From assembly GCA_013003075.1 (NCBI GenBank), contig JABDLJ010000018.1, positions 1 through 64,000 of the forward strand: 64,000 nt of DNA. Reading direction: 5' to 3'. The translations under genes and the position numbers were made by a program. The DNA comes from Paracoccaceae bacterium (lineage in GTDB: Bacteria; Pseudomonadota; Alphaproteobacteria; Rhodobacterales; Rhodobacteraceae). This document shows, one piece after another, positions 30,150 to 39,544 of the stretch. Each line of letters starts with the position of its first letter. Position 1 is the stretch's first letter. A model generated the notes under the pieces. That model was not told the DNA's origin and did no database searches. It worked only from the letters and a program-made list of their open reading frames with translations.

Positions 30150-30896
30150 TCAGGCAGGTTTCGGGCTCGGCTTGCCAAGCCCATCGAGCACGGTCAGCGG
30201 TTTGCGCACCGCTGCACTCAGGCCGCGGTTTTTCGGCGCCGGCACCTGCTTGCTGACCTCCACCAGAAGAACGCCGCCGGCCAGCCGGGTCGAGATCCGC
30301 CGGCCCAGCCGCTCCCACAGGCCTGCGGTCTGCATCCAAATGGGCTTGTCCGAGGGTGGCTGGTAGAGCGCGGCCATGTGCCTTTCGGGGATCAGCCCGT
30401 GTGACCTTAACTGCGCTTCGAGCTGCCCGGTCGAGTACGGCCTTCCAAAGCCGAAGGGCGTGGCGTCGCTGCGCGACCATAGGCCGCCGCGATTCGGCAC
30501 GATGAAAAGCGCCCGCCCGCCCGGCGACAGCACCCGATAGCATTCGTCCAGAAGATCGGCCGGATTTTCCGAGGTCTCAAGCCCGTGCATCACGATCAGC
30601 CGGTCCACGATGTCATCCTCGAGCGGCCACAGCATCTCGTTGCACAGCACCGAGGTGTTGGGCAGGCCGGGCGGCCAGGGCATCACGCCTTGCGGGCCAG
30701 GCATCAACGTGATTACCCGCCGGGCGTCGCTCAGGTAGGGCCGCAAGAGCGGTGCGGCAAAGCCAAAGCCCGCCACCGTCAGCTTGGAAGCATCCGGCCA
30801 AAGCGTCGTCAACTGGTCGCGGATCGCCGCCTGCGCCGCACGGCCCAGCCGCGTGCGGTAATAGAAGTTGCGAAGATCCAGAACGTCCAGATGCAT
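30150..30896 (-). CDS. Class I SAM-dependent methyltransferase-fold protein
   Basis: A 248-residue protein with a methyltransferase type 11 pattern: strand 1 [17 protein letters not shown], the acidic region [41 protein letters not shown]. The glycine-rich SAM loop is degenerate (AGFGF), so catalysis is probable but not certain. A Pro/Lys-rich tail follows. It is divergent from gloB by 63 bases, a neighbourhood that recurs in Rhodobacterales. The substrate is unknown. Confidence 0.8.
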   Translation of the reverse strand: MHLDVLDLRNFYYRTRLGRAAQAAIRDQLTTLWPDASKLTVAGFGFAAPLLRPYLSDARRVITLMPGPQGVMPWPPGLPNTSVLCNEMLWPLEDDIVDRLIVMHGLETSENPADLLDECYRVLSPGGRALFIVPNRGGLWSRSDATPFGFGRPYSTGQLEAQLRSHGLIPERHMAALYQPPSDKPIWMQTAGLWERLGRRISTRLAGGVLLVEVSKQVPAPKNRGLSAAVRKPLTVLDGLGKPSPKPA

Positions 30897-30959
30897 TGCG
30901 GCGCGGGGCCCGATCGTTCAAAGTTGCGGCTCAGCGCATTAAGCCCCGGAGTAGCCGCC

Positions 30960-31727
30960 ATGACAATTGAGATCGTCACCGTCCCCTGCCGCTCGGACAA
31001 TTACGCGTTTCTGGTGCATGACGGCGACACCGGCTGTACCGCGCTGGTGGATGCGCCAGAAGCGGCGCCGATCCTTTCCGCGCTCGAGGCGCGGGGCTGG
31101 ACGCTGGGCCAGCTCTTCCTCACCCACCACCATGACGATCACATCGCGGGCACCGAGGAACTGCGCACCCGCTACGGGTGTTCGGTCTATGGCGGCGCGG
31201 CGGATGCGCACCGGCTGCCGCCACTCGACCATGCCCTGTCCGAAGGGGACAGCGTCGATTGCGCCGGCCACCCGATGCAGGTTCTCGATGTGTCCGGGCA
31301 CACGGTGGGCCACCTTGCCTTCTACCTGCCTGCCGCCAAGGCCGCCTTTACCGCCGACAGCCTGATGGCCCTCGGCTGCGGCCGGGTCTTTGAGGGCACG
31401 ATGCCGCAGATGTGGCACAGCCTGTCGAAACTCGCCGCCCTGCCGCCCGATACGACGATCTGCTCGGGCCATGAATACACCGCCACAAACGCGGCTTTCG
31501 CCGCCACGATCGAGCCGGACAACCAGGATCTGCAGACCCGCATCTCGGCTGTGAAAGCCGCGCGCGCGAAAGGCGCGTTCACTGTGCCGTCGCTTCTGTC
31601 GGAAGAGCTTGCGACCAACCCATTTCTGCGCGCGGGATTGTCATCGGTAAAATCCGCCTTAACTATGCCAAGCGCACCGGATGCCGAGGTTTTCGCTGAA
31701 ATCCGACGGCGTAAAGATTCATTCTAA
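30960..31727 (+). CDS. gloB: Hydroxyacylglutathione hydrolase (glyoxalase II)
   Basis: A 255-residue metallo-beta-lactamase-fold enzyme that hydrolyses S-lactoylglutathione to lactate and glutathione in methylglyoxal detoxification. The metal motif THHHDDH is at residues 55-61; further ligands lie in VSGHTVGH and CSGHEYT. The C-terminal domain with TIEPDNQDL and the ending RRRKDSF matches the family glutathione-binding part. ATG 30960 gives the typical N-terminus (IVTVPCRSDNYAFLV). Confidence 0.95.
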   Translation: MTIEIVTVPCRSDNYAFLVHDGDTGCTALVDAPEAAPILSALEARGWTLGQLFLTHHHDDHIAGTEELRTRYGCSVYGGAADAHRLPPLDHALSEGDSVDCAGHPMQVLDVSGHTVGHLAFYLPAAKAAFTADSLMALGCGRVFEGTMPQMWHSLSKLAALPPDTTICSGHEYTATNAAFAATIEPDNQDLQTRISAVKAARAKGAFTVPSLLSEELATNPFLRAGLSSVKSALTMPSAPDAEVFAEIRRRKDSF

Positions 31728-31759
31728 CGTCCCGAAACAACGCTGCTAATTGCATCACA

Positions 31760-31782
31760 TTTTAGCGACAATCGCGCTAAAA
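31760..31782. repeat. Perfect inverted repeat between gloB and clpA
   Basis: TTTTAGCG - seven bases - CGCTAAAA is a perfect 8-bp inverted repeat 128 bases upstream of clpA. No T-run follows, so it is more like an operator than a terminator. The binding protein is unknown. Confidence 0.45.
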
Positions 31783-31910
31783 CAGGAAATGTGAGCCGAT
31801 TTCAGCAAAAAACTCTTGAACCGGGCGGAAGATCACCGAACTTTAAGGTGTAAAGGCCACGGTCAGGCGGGGTCAGTCCCCCAAGCGGCCCAAGACAGGA
31901 GCACAGTAGC

Positions 31911-34229
31911 GTGCCTTCATTTTCGAATACGCTCGAGCAAGCCATTCATACAGCGCTGGCAACCGCCAATGCGCGCCGCCACGAACTCGCGACGCTGGAA
32001 CATCTTCTTCTGGCGCTCATCGACGAGCCGGACGCAGCAAAGGTGCTGCAGGCCTGCTCGGTCGATCTCGACGCGCTGAAAAAGACCCTCGAAGAGTTCA
32101 TCGATGACGATCTTTCGACGCTGATCACCGATGTCGACGGCTCCGAAGCGGTGCCGACGGCGGCATTCCAGCGCGTGATCCAGCGTGCCGCGATCCACGT
32201 GCAGTCCTCGGGCCGCACCGAAGTCACCGGCGCCAACGTGCTTGTCGCCATCTTTGCCGAGCGCGAGTCGAACGCCGCCTACTTCCTGCAAGAGCAGGAC
32301 ATGACCCGCTATGACGCGGTCAATTTCATCGCCCATGGCGTGGCCAAGAACCCCAGCTTTGTCGAGCAGCGCCCGGTTCAGGGTGCCACTGACTTCGAAG
32401 ACGAAACGCAAACCGCCGAGGAAGAGGGCAAGGAAAGCGCCCTCGGCAAGTATTGCGTCGATCTCAACGCCAAGGCGCGCGACGGCGAAGTGGATCCGCT
32501 GATCGGCCGCGAAGCGGAGGTTGAGCGGTGCATCCAGGTGCTCTGCCGCCGCCGCAAGAACAACCCGCTTCTGGTCGGCGATCCCGGCGTCGGCAAGACC
32601 GCCATCGCCGAGGGGCTGGCCCGTAAGATCGTTGGCGGCGAAACGCCCGAAGTGCTGCAAAACGCCACGATCTACTCGCTCGACATGGGCGCGTTGCTGG
32701 CCGGAACCCGCTATCGCGGCGATTTCGAAGAGCGTCTGAAGGCCGTGGTGACCGAACTTGAAGATCACCCTGACGCGGTGCTCTTCATCGATGAGATCCA
32801 CACCGTGATCGGCGCCGGGGCGACCTCTGGCGGCGCGATGGATGCATCCAATCTTCTCAAGCCCGCGCTGCAGGGCGGCAAGCTGCGCTGCATGGGCTCG
32901 ACCACCTACAAGGAATTCCGCCAGCACTTCGAAAAGGACCGCGCGCTCAGCCGCCGGTTCCAGAAGATCGACGTGAACGAGCCGTCGGTGGATGACAGCA
33001 TCAAGATCCTGAAGGGCCTCAAGCCCTATTTCGAAAGCCACCACGACATCAAGTACACCACCGACGCGATCAAGACGGCGGTGGAGCTGTCGGCGCGATA
33101 CATCAATGACCGCAAGCTGCCCGACAAGGCGATCGACGTGATTGACGAAGCCGGCGCAGCCCAGCATCTTGTCGCCGAAAGCAAGCGCCGCAAGACCATC
33201 GGCGCCAAGGAAATCGAGGCGGTCGTCGCCAAGATCGCGCGCATCCCGCCCAAGAACGTGTCGAAGAACGATGCCGAGGTGCTCAAGGATCTCGAGCCGA
33301 CGCTGAAACGTCTGGTCTTCGGTCAGGACATGGCGATCGAGGCGCTGTCGGCGTCGATCAAGCTGGCCCGCGCCGGTTTGCGCGAGCCTGAAAAACCGAT
33401 CGGCAACTATCTCTTCGCTGGCCCCACGGGCGTCGGCAAGACCGAGGTCGCCAAGCAGCTGGCCGATACGCTGGGGGTCGAGCTTCTGCGCTTCGACATG
33501 TCGGAATACATGGAAAAGCATGCGGTTAGCCGCCTGATCGGCGCGCCTCCGGGCTATGTCGGGTTCGACCAGGGCGGTCTGCTGACCGACGGCATCGACC
33601 AGCATCCGCATTGCGTCCTGCTGCTGGACGAGATCGAGAAAGCCCACCCGGATGTCTACAACATCCTGCTGCAGGTGATGGACCACGGCAAGCTGACCGA
33701 CCATAATGGCCGCCAGGTGGATTTCCGCAACGTGATCCTGATCATGACCTCCAACGCCGGGGCGTCCGAACTGGCGAAGGCCGCGATCGGCTTTGGCCGC
33801 GACCGCCGCGAGGGCGAGGATACCGCCGCGATCGAGCGGACGTTCACGCCGGAATTCCGCAACCGGCTGGATGCGGTGATCAGTTTCGCGCCGCTCAGCA
33901 AGGACGTGATCCTGCAAGTGGTCGAGAAGTTCGTGCTGCAACTTGAAGCGCAGCTGATGGACCGCAACGTCTCGATCGAGCTGACGCGCCCGGCGGCCGA
34001 ATGGCTGGGGGACAAGGGCTATGACGACAAGATGGGCGCTCGCCCGCTGGCCCGCGTCATCCAAGAGTACATCAAGAAGCCGCTGGCCGAGGAACTGCTC
34101 TTCGGAAAGCTGGCCAAGGGCGGCCTCGTGAAAGTCGGCGTCAAGGGCGGCGACATCGATCTGCGGATCGAGCCGCCGCAGCAGGCGCGGCTATCGTCGA
34201 AAAAGCCGCCGCTTCTGACGGCCGACTGA
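31911..34229 (+). CDS. clpA: ATP-dependent Clp protease ATP-binding subunit ClpA
   Basis: A 772-residue Hsp100 unfoldase that feeds substrates to ClpP. Order: Clp N domain (1-145, FSNTLEQAIHTALATANARRHE), first AAA domain with Walker A GDPGVGKT at about 223, second AAA domain with GPTGVGKTE at about 504. The IGF loop in KAAIGFGRDRREG is the ClpP-docking tripeptide region. No middle domain of the ClpB kind is present. It begins with GTG at 31911 behind an AGGAG. The adaptor gene clpS, often adjacent, is not in the window. Confidence 0.96.
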   Translation: MPSFSNTLEQAIHTALATANARRHELATLEHLLLALIDEPDAAKVLQACSVDLDALKKTLEEFIDDDLSTLITDVDGSEAVPTAAFQRVIQRAAIHVQSSGRTEVTGANVLVAIFAERESNAAYFLQEQDMTRYDAVNFIAHGVAKNPSFVEQRPVQGATDFEDETQTAEEEGKESALGKYCVDLNAKARDGEVDPLIGREAEVERCIQVLCRRRKNNPLLVGDPGVGKTAIAEGLARKIVGGETPEVLQNATIYSLDMGALLAGTRYRGDFEERLKAVVTELEDHPDAVLFIDEIHTVIGAGATSGGAMDASNLLKPALQGGKLRCMGSTTYKEFRQHFEKDRALSRRFQKIDVNEPSVDDSIKILKGLKPYFESHHDIKYTTDAIKTAVELSARYINDRKLPDKAIDVIDEAGAAQHLVAESKRRKTIGAKEIEAVVAKIARIPPKNVSKNDAEVLKDLEPTLKRLVFGQDMAIEALSASIKLARAGLREPEKPIGNYLFAGPTGVGKTEVAKQLADTLGVELLRFDMSEYMEKHAVSRLIGAPPGYVGFDQGGLLTDGIDQHPHCVLLLDEIEKAHPDVYNILLQVMDHGKLTDHNGRQVDFRNVILIMTSNAGASELAKAAIGFGRDRREGEDTAAIERTFTPEFRNRLDAVISFAPLSKDVILQVVEKFVLQLEAQLMDRNVSIELTRPAAEWLGDKGYDDKMGARPLARVIQEYIKKPLAEELLFGKLAKGGLVKVGVKGGDIDLRIEPPQQARLSSKKPPLLTAD

Positions 34230-34261
34230 TCGGCCCGGGATCGGGCGATCATTTCCAAAGC

Positions 34262-34291
34262 AAAGGCCCCCGCCGCTCGGCGGGGGCCTTT
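34262..34291. terminator. Bidirectional terminator between clpA and prs
   Basis: A perfect 14-bp inverted repeat (AAAGGCCCCCGCCG, two-base spacer, CGGCGGGGGCCTTT) lies between the convergent genes. The A and T ends make it usable from both sides. Confidence 0.85.
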
Positions 34292-34330
34292 CGCATTCCA
34301 GACCAGGACTTGGCGCGATCCCGCGCCGGG

Positions 34331-35356
34331 CTAGGCCGCCGTATTGCCCGAATACATGCCCTCGTAGATCGGCTCCAGCGTTGCGGGATCGAACAGCGAC
34401 GAGACCGATGTGCCGTTCCAAATATTCAGGATGGCTTGGGCAAACATCGGCGCGGTCGGCACGATGCGGATGTTCGGCGCGCCAAGCACCGCGCTGGTTG
34501 GCGCGATCGAGTCGGTGATCACAAGGCTCTTCATGGAAGAACTGGTGATGCGTTCCACGGCCGGGCCCGACAGAACGCCGTGCGTGATATAGGAATGAAC
34601 CTCTTTCGCGCCGGCCTCCAGCAGCACATCCGCCGCCTTGCACAGCGTGCCGGCGGTATCGCAGATGTCGTCCACGATGATGCAGGTCTGTCCCTTCACA
34701 TCGCCAATGACGGTCATCTCGGCCACCTCGCCGGGTTTTTCGCGGCGCTTGTCCACGATCGCCAGCGCTGCCCCGATCCGCTGCGCCAACTCGCGTGCCC
34801 GCGCCACGCCGCCGACATCGGGCGAGACGACGGTGATCTTGCCCATGTCCTTGAAATGCTGGCGAATATCCAGCGCAAAAACCGGAGAGGCATAAAGGTT
34901 ATCCACCGGGATATCGAAGAATCCCTGGATCTGCGCGGCGTGCAAATCCATCGTCAGCACCCGCTCGATCCCGGCGCTGACCATCATGTTGGCGACCATC
35001 TTGGCGGTGATCGGGGTGCGGGCCTTGGTCCGGCGATCCTGCCGCGCATAGCCGAAATAGGGGATCACCGCGGTGATCCGCGCCGCCGAGGACCGGCGCA
35101 GCGCGTCGGTCATGATCAGAAGCTCCATCAGGTTGTCGTTGGCCGGGTTTGAGGTCGACTGGATGATGAACATATCCTCGCCGCGCACGTTCTCGTAGAC
35201 CTCGACGAAAATCTCCGCGTCGTTGAACCGTTCAACCCGCGTATCGACCAGATTGACCCGCTCTCCTCTGTGCATCCCCATCCGGCGCGCCACGGCCTTG
35301 GCCAGTGGCTGGTTTGCATTCCCGGCGATGATCTTCGGGTCGTGTTTGTTCGGCAT
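34331..35356 (-). CDS. prs: Ribose-phosphate pyrophosphokinase
   Basis: A 341-residue class I PRPP synthetase, which makes PRPP for nucleotide, histidine and tryptophan synthesis. Motifs: [16 protein letters not shown] (flexible loop), [33 protein letters not shown], and the PRPP loop [20 protein letters not shown] 35356 gives the family start [19 protein letters not shown]; 27 in-frame codons upstream do not match the family. Divergent from the isomerase gene. Confidence 0.97.
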   Translation of the reverse strand: MPNKHDPKIIAGNANQPLAKAVARRMGMHRGERVNLVDTRVERFNDAEIFVEVYENVRGEDMFIIQSTSNPANDNLMELLIMTDALRRSSAARITAVIPYFGYARQDRRTKARTPITAKMVANMMVSAGIERVLTMDLHAAQIQGFFDIPVDNLYASPVFALDIRQHFKDMGKITVVSPDVGGVARARELAQRIGAALAIVDKRREKPGEVAEMTVIGDVKGQTCIIVDDICDTAGTLCKAADVLLEAGAKEVHSYITHGVLSGPAVERITSSSMKSLVITDSIAPTSAVLGAPNIRIVPTAPMFAQAILNIWNGTSVSSLFDPATLEPIYEGMYSGNTAA

Positions 35357-35465
35357 CTGGCAGCGGTCCCTCGGCAGTGTTCCGTCAGACGGAATCGTAA
35401 CGTTGACACCGCTTAGCACGCAGCTAGTTTGCCGCAAACAACATATAGCCCCCGGGAGGGACGAA

Positions 35466-36065
35466 ATGGCCCATATAGACTACTTCTTTGCGACTGTTTC
35501 ACCCTTCACCTATCTGACCGACGGGCGGTTCGAAGAGATCGCCGCGCGTCATGGGGTCAGCGTCACCTACAAGCCTTTGGACATATTCGCGCTGTTCGGC
35601 CGAACCGGAGGCGTCCCGGTCAAAGACCGGCATCCGGCACGGCAGGACTATCGCCTGCAAGAGCTGCGGCGCGCGGCAAAGAAGACCGGGTTGCCGTTCA
35701 ACCTCAAACCGGCGTTCTTTCCGACCAACCCGGCGCCCTCGGGCTACGCCGTGATCGCCGCGCAAAACGCCGACGGCGGCGATCTGGGCAAGCTGGTCGC
35801 CGCTTTCGGCCGGTGCTGCTGGGCGGACGAGAAGAACATCGCCGACGATGATGTGATCCGGGCCTGCCTGGAAGAGGCCGGTTTCGATCCCGCGCTGGCC
35901 GACAAGGGGTTTTTGGAGGGCGCCGAGACCTTTGCGGCCAACCTGGAAGAGGCGGTCAATCGCGGCGTATTCGGTGCGCCGTTCTACATCACCGACACGG
36001 ACGAACGCTTCTGGGGCCAGGACCGGCTTGCCGATCTCGATCTGCACCTTGCGGGCAAGCTGTAA
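35466..36065 (+). CDS. 2-hydroxychromene-2-carboxylate isomerase family protein (DsbA-like)
   Basis: A 199-residue glutathione-transferase kappa/DsbA-fold protein. The N-terminal [14 protein letters not shown] replaces the CxxC of DsbA with a Ser in the glutathione-contacting position, as in HCCA isomerases. The C-terminal [23 protein letters not shown] is the conserved cis-Pro and tail region. In naphthalene degraders the enzyme isomerises hydroxychromene carboxylate; here no naphthalene genes are nearby, so the substrate is open. ATG 35466 follows GGGAGGG. Confidence 0.85.
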   Translation: MAHIDYFFATVSPFTYLTDGRFEEIAARHGVSVTYKPLDIFALFGRTGGVPVKDRHPARQDYRLQELRRAAKKTGLPFNLKPAFFPTNPAPSGYAVIAAQNADGGDLGKLVAAFGRCCWADEKNIADDDVIRACLEEAGFDPALADKGFLEGAETFAANLEEAVNRGVFGAPFYITDTDERFWGQDRLADLDLHLAGKL

Positions 36066-36068
36066 GCC

Positions 36069-37118
36069 TCAGCCCCGCGACAGGGCTAGAAACGTGTCGA
36101 TCTCGCCATCCTTGGTATCCCAGCTAGTGACCAGCCGCGCCTGAAGCGGCTCGTCCGCCGGGCCGCTGTCCAGCAGCGCGTGGTTGAAATAGTACTCCGC
36201 CCCCGCGGCGGCGAGGCGTTGATGAGCGTGGCGCGGAAGGCTCGCAAAGACCATGTTCGCGGCAGGCTGATAGACCAACTTGGCGCCGGCAGTGTCACGC
36301 AGACCTTCGACAAGCCGCTGGCCCGCGGCATTGGCCGCCCGCGCCATGATGCGCCACAGATCGTCCGTCAGGTAGGCCAGAATCTGAGCCGCAAGATAGC
36401 GCTGCTTTGAGAAAAGATGTGCCCCCCGCCGATGCCGCAGGGCGAAGTGATCGGCGCGCTCGGGCGAGAAGATCACGATCGCCTCGACCCCCAAAAGCCC
36501 GTTCTTCGTGCCCCCGAAACTTAGTATGTCCACGCCGGCCTGCCAGGTCATCTCGGCCGGGCTGGCGTTCGAGGCGACCAGTGCGTTTGCAAAACGCGCC
36601 CCGTCCATGTGGACTGCCAAGTTATTTGCCCGCGCAACCTCGGCGATCGCGGCAACCTCGGCTGCACTGTAAAGCGTGCCTGCTTCGGTCAGGTTGGTCA
36701 GCGTCACCGGCCCGCGCTGCATGTCGATCTGCCGCGGCGGCGGCGTGATCGCGATCTCGCGGGCCAGCGCATCGGGGCGGATGCGCCCGTCCGGCGTCGG
36801 CACCTTGTGCAGCTTGGCGCCGCCCGTAAAAAACTCCGGCCCGTTGCACTCGTCCACGTAGACATGCGCAAGATCGCTGCAAAAGATCACGTCCCACGGC
36901 CGCGCAAGCGCCGCCAGTGACAAGGCATTGGCCGCCGTGCCGGTTGCAACGTAGAAGACCTCGGCCTCGGGCGCCTCGAAAATCTCGCGGATGCGCGCCG
37001 TGGCGCGGGCGGTCCAGGGGTCCTGACCATAGGACAGCGTGCGCCCCGCATTGGCCTCGGCCAGGGCCTGAAGAATGCGCGGATGCGCCGGGCTTGCGTT
37101 GTCGGAGGCAAAATGCAT
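36069..37118 (-). CDS. ltaE: Low-specificity L-threonine aldolase
   Basis: A 349-residue PLP enzyme of the beta-eliminating lyase/threonine aldolase type, which splits L-threonine or L-allo-threonine to glycine and acetaldehyde. Motifs: FASDNASPAHPRILQAL at the start, NGPEFFTGGAKLHKV, HMDGARFANALV, and the PLP lysine in SFGGTKNGLLGVE. It shares one base with the stop of the upstream Cys-cluster gene (TGATG at 37118), so they are co-translated. Confidence 0.9.
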   Translation of the reverse strand: MHFASDNASPAHPRILQALAEANAGRTLSYGQDPWTARATARIREIFEAPEAEVFYVATGTAANALSLAALARPWDVIFCSDLAHVYVDECNGPEFFTGGAKLHKVPTPDGRIRPDALAREIAITPPPRQIDMQRGPVTLTNLTEAGTLYSAAEVAAIAEVARANNLAVHMDGARFANALVASNASPAEMTWQAGVDILSFGGTKNGLLGVEAIVIFSPERADHFALRHRRGAHLFSKQRYLAAQILAYLTDDLWRIMARAANAAGQRLVEGLRDTAGAKLVYQPAANMVFASLPRHAHQRLAAAGAEYYFNHALLDSGPADEPLQARLVTSWDTKDGEIDTFLALSRG

Positions 37119-37591
37119 CAGCTCAGATCCTCGATGATGTGGTCTTCCCAGTCTTCCTCGGCGATCTCGAATTCAGGCACCGTCCAGCCCCGCACCGAGA
37201 TGCCCGCCGCGTGTACGGTCTCGGCCGACCCCGAGAGCAGCGGGTGCCAGTCGCGAAGCGGCTTGCCCTCGAAGAGCAGCCTGTAGGCGCAGGTGGCCGG
37301 CATCCAGTAGGCGATATCCGGCAGCGTCCTGGGGGTCAGCACCACGCATTCGGGCACCAGCGTCTTGCGGATCTCGTAATTGCCGCACCGGCAGCTTTCA
37401 CCGTCCAGCAGACGGCAGGCGACGCGGGTGAAGGCGATCTCGTTGGTGTCGGGATCTTCCAGCTTGTTGAGGCAGCATTTGCCGCAGCCATCGCACAGCG
37501 CCTCCCACTCGCGCGGCGACAGCTTTTGCAGCGGCACACGCTCCCAGAAGCGGTCGCGCAGGCCCTCGCGGGGGATCGGATCACGCGCCAA
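37118..37591 (-). CDS. YcgN-family cysteine cluster protein
   Basis: A 157-residue UPF0260/YcgN-type protein of the YkgJ superfamily. Eight cysteines occur in the conserved order: CDGCGKCC near residue 33, then ACRLLDGESCRCGNY, then PECVVLTP and a later TCAYRLL. They probably bind zinc or an Fe-S cluster. The biochemical role is unknown. Its start overlaps the ribF stop by 11 bases, and its stop overlaps the threonine aldolase start. Confidence 0.88.
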   Translation of the reverse strand: MARDPIPREGLRDRFWERVPLQKLSPREWEALCDGCGKCCLNKLEDPDTNEIAFTRVACRLLDGESCRCGNYEIRKTLVPECVVLTPRTLPDIAYWMPATCAYRLLFEGKPLRDWHPLLSGSAETVHAAGISVRGWTVPEFEIAEEDWEDHIIEDLS

Positions 37592-38516
37592 GAATGGCCC
37601 TGGCCGCCGCGCTGTCGGCGTTCATCTGAATAATCAGGTCTTCGAACTGGTCAAATCTTTCTTCCGGCCGCAGGAATTCGACCAGGGCAACCGACAGATG
37701 CGCGCCGTAAAGATCGCCCTCGAAATCGAAGATGAAGGTTTCAAGATTGGGCGCGTTGACCCCGAAGGTCGGGCGCACCCCGATCGAGGCAACGCCGCCG
37801 TATTGCCCGGCAAAGCGCCCGGTCAGAACCGAGACCCGAACCGCGTAGACGCCAAAGCATGGCGGGTGAATGCCGGCGATGGACATGTTGGTTGTGGGAT
37901 AGCCCATTTCGCGGCCGCGCTGGTCGCCCCGGATCACCTCGCCTTCGATGCGGTGCAGATGCCCCAGCATGGCGGCCGCATCGCCGGGCCGGCCCTCAGT
38001 GAGGGCCTGCCGGATGCGCGTCGACGAGACTTCTATCCCGCCGGTCTCCAGCAGGTCGGCAATGGTCACGCCAAAGCCCATCTCGGCGCCGAAACGCTTC
38101 AGATCGCCGGCGCCGCCGGCACGGTCCTTGCCGAACCGGAAATCGCGCCCGACGACGGCATGCGCAAGGCCAAGACCGTCGGCCAACACATTCTGCGCAA
38201 ACTCTCGCGGCGACAGCGCCGACAGGGCGGCATTGAAACTCAGCTCGTAAAGCCGCCGGATTCCCAGCTTTTCCAGCCGGTTGGCGCGGGCCTCGGTGTT
38301 CATCAGCCGAAACGGCAGGGCGGCGGGCGCGAAATACTCGCGCGGATGCGGCTCGAACGTGACGACCCCGACTGGCGCGCTCAGCGTCTCGGCGGCGCTC
38401 TTGGCCACTTCGATCACCGCTCGGTGGCCCAGGTGCACGCCATCGAAATTGCCGATTGCGGCGCTGGCGCCGCGATCCTGCTTCAAGACGTACTGGTAAT
38501 CCCGAATGGTCCGCAT
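37581..38516 (-). CDS. ribF: Bifunctional riboflavin kinase/FAD synthetase
   Basis: A 311-residue enzyme that makes FMN and then FAD. Residues 1-185 are the FAD synthetase (nucleotidyltransferase) domain with IGNFDGVHLGHRAVI and STRIRQALTEGRPGDA; residues 185-311 are the riboflavin kinase domain with GYPTTNM, GVASIGVRPTFGVNAPNLE and FDFEGDLYG. First gene of a likely operon with the Cys-cluster protein and threonine aldolase. Confidence 0.95.
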   Translation of the reverse strand: MRTIRDYQYVLKQDRGASAAIGNFDGVHLGHRAVIEVAKSAAETLSAPVGVVTFEPHPREYFAPAALPFRLMNTEARANRLEKLGIRRLYELSFNAALSALSPREFAQNVLADGLGLAHAVVGRDFRFGKDRAGGAGDLKRFGAEMGFGVTIADLLETGGIEVSSTRIRQALTEGRPGDAAAMLGHLHRIEGEVIRGDQRGREMGYPTTNMSIAGIHPPCFGVYAVRVSVLTGRFAGQYGGVASIGVRPTFGVNAPNLETFIFDFEGDLYGAHLSVALVEFLRPEERFDQFEDLIIQMNADSAAARAILGA

Positions 38517-38554
38517 GTTCCCCGGATATCCGGGCCGCCGGGGGCGCGCAAGCG

Positions 38555-39010
38555 TCAGTCGAACTTGCCGCTGGGCGCCAGGACGGTGGCCTCACCCTTG
38601 AGGACAATCTTGCCATCGACCTCGCAATGCGTCTCAAGCGTGACCCTGCGTTTGGAGTGGTCGATATCGGCCACAGTGACCACCGCGCGCACCATGTCGC
38701 CGGGGCGCACGGGCGCCATGAATTTCAGGCTTTGGCCAAGGTAGACCGTGCCGTGGCCGGGCAACTGCTCACCGATTACCGCCGAGATCAGTCCCGCCGT
38801 CAGCATCCCATGCGCGATGCGCCCGCCGAAGATCGTATCCATCGCGTAGGCGTCATCGAGATGCACCGGGTTCCGGTCGGTCGAGACCTCGGCAAAAAGC
38901 TCGATATCGTGGTCGGTGATTTCCTTCAGAAGATCGCGCGACATGCCGATCTCGAGGTCCTCGATGACGATGGTGCCGCGCGGCATGTTGTCCAGCATAT
39001 CCGAATCCAC
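38555..39010 (-). CDS. MaoC-family dehydratase ((R)-specific enoyl-CoA hydratase-like)
   Basis: A 151-residue hot-dog fold enzyme. The hydratase-2 motif is clear: FAEVSTDRNPVHLDD..FGGRIAHGML contains the catalytic Asp and His, as in PhaJ enzymes that turn enoyl-CoA into (R)-3-hydroxyacyl-CoA. The start is uncertain: GTG at 39010, or ATG at 38998 or 38986; none has a strong ribosome-binding site. It lies 38 bases before ribF on the same strand. A link to polyhydroxyalkanoate supply is possible but not shown by neighbours. Confidence 0.85.
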   Translation of the reverse strand: MDSDMLDNMPRGTIVIEDLEIGMSRDLLKEITDHDIELFAEVSTDRNPVHLDDAYAMDTIFGGRIAHGMLTAGLISAVIGEQLPGHGTVYLGQSLKFMAPVRPGDMVRAVVTVADIDHSKRRVTLETHCEVDGKIVLKGEATVLAPSGKFD

Positions 39011-39115
39011 TTGGTAACTTTCTATCTATATTGGGGTATATAATTGAAACTTTATTACTTTGCAAGTGCAGAAAACCGGGCCAAAAGCCCACATCCCACT
39101 GAAAACAGGTCAAAT

Positions 39116-39544
39116 ATGCTGGATCGCCAGCCCCGATCCGGCGCAGTCTTGGCCGATGGATGGCTCTTGGGACCCCAAGCTCGACAAGCGGATCCGCGCG
39201 CTTTTGGCGCGGCGGGACACCAGCGGGTCGGGCTGATCCTTCTCTGCGGTCCTTACGCGCAGGTCAGCGAGGCGGCGGTCGCCATCGGCCTGCGCGCGGT
39301 GCGGGACCGGTCCAAACGGGTGCGGTTCCGGGCGCTGGAGATGCTGGCCTTCTCACAGCGCCAAAGTGTTGCGCGGCGGCTCAGCGCATTGCGCCCGCGT
39401 GTCCCGAAAGACAGCCACGGCCAGCTTGATGCGGCGCTTGCCGCACTTGAGGCCGAAAATCCCAATCTCTTTCGCAAATCGCTGAAGCTGAAGCCTAACG
39501 CAGAAATCCAATGGAATAGGTGGGCTGGATCATCTGCTCGCTGA
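39116..39544 (+). CDS. Hypothetical HEAT-like protein, possibly frameshifted
   Basis: The open frame from ATG 39116 gives 142 residues. From about 39230 it reads like a helical repeat (VSEAAVAIGLRAVRDRSKRV, RFRALEMLAF). Before that point the adjacent frame from ATG 39156 (MDGSWDPKLDKRIRALLARR) looks more protein-like than this one, and stops just where the other becomes convincing. A one-base frameshift near 39230 would join them. The last 50 bases overlap the convergent HAD gene. I do not recognise the family with certainty. Confidence 0.35.
   Translation: MLDRQPRSGAVLADGWLLGPQARQADPRAFGAAGHQRVGLILLCGPYAQVSEAAVAIGLRAVRDRSKRVRFRALEMLAFSQRQSVARRLSALRPRVPKDSHGQLDAALAALEAENPNLFRKSLKLKPNAEIQWNRWAGSSAR

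Noticed and set aside
31815-31846. Heat-shock (sigma-32) promoter for clpA
   Set aside because: CTTGAA is present, but the downstream element does not match the sigma-32 -10 pattern, and the spacing to the nearest sigma-70-like box (19 bases) is poor.
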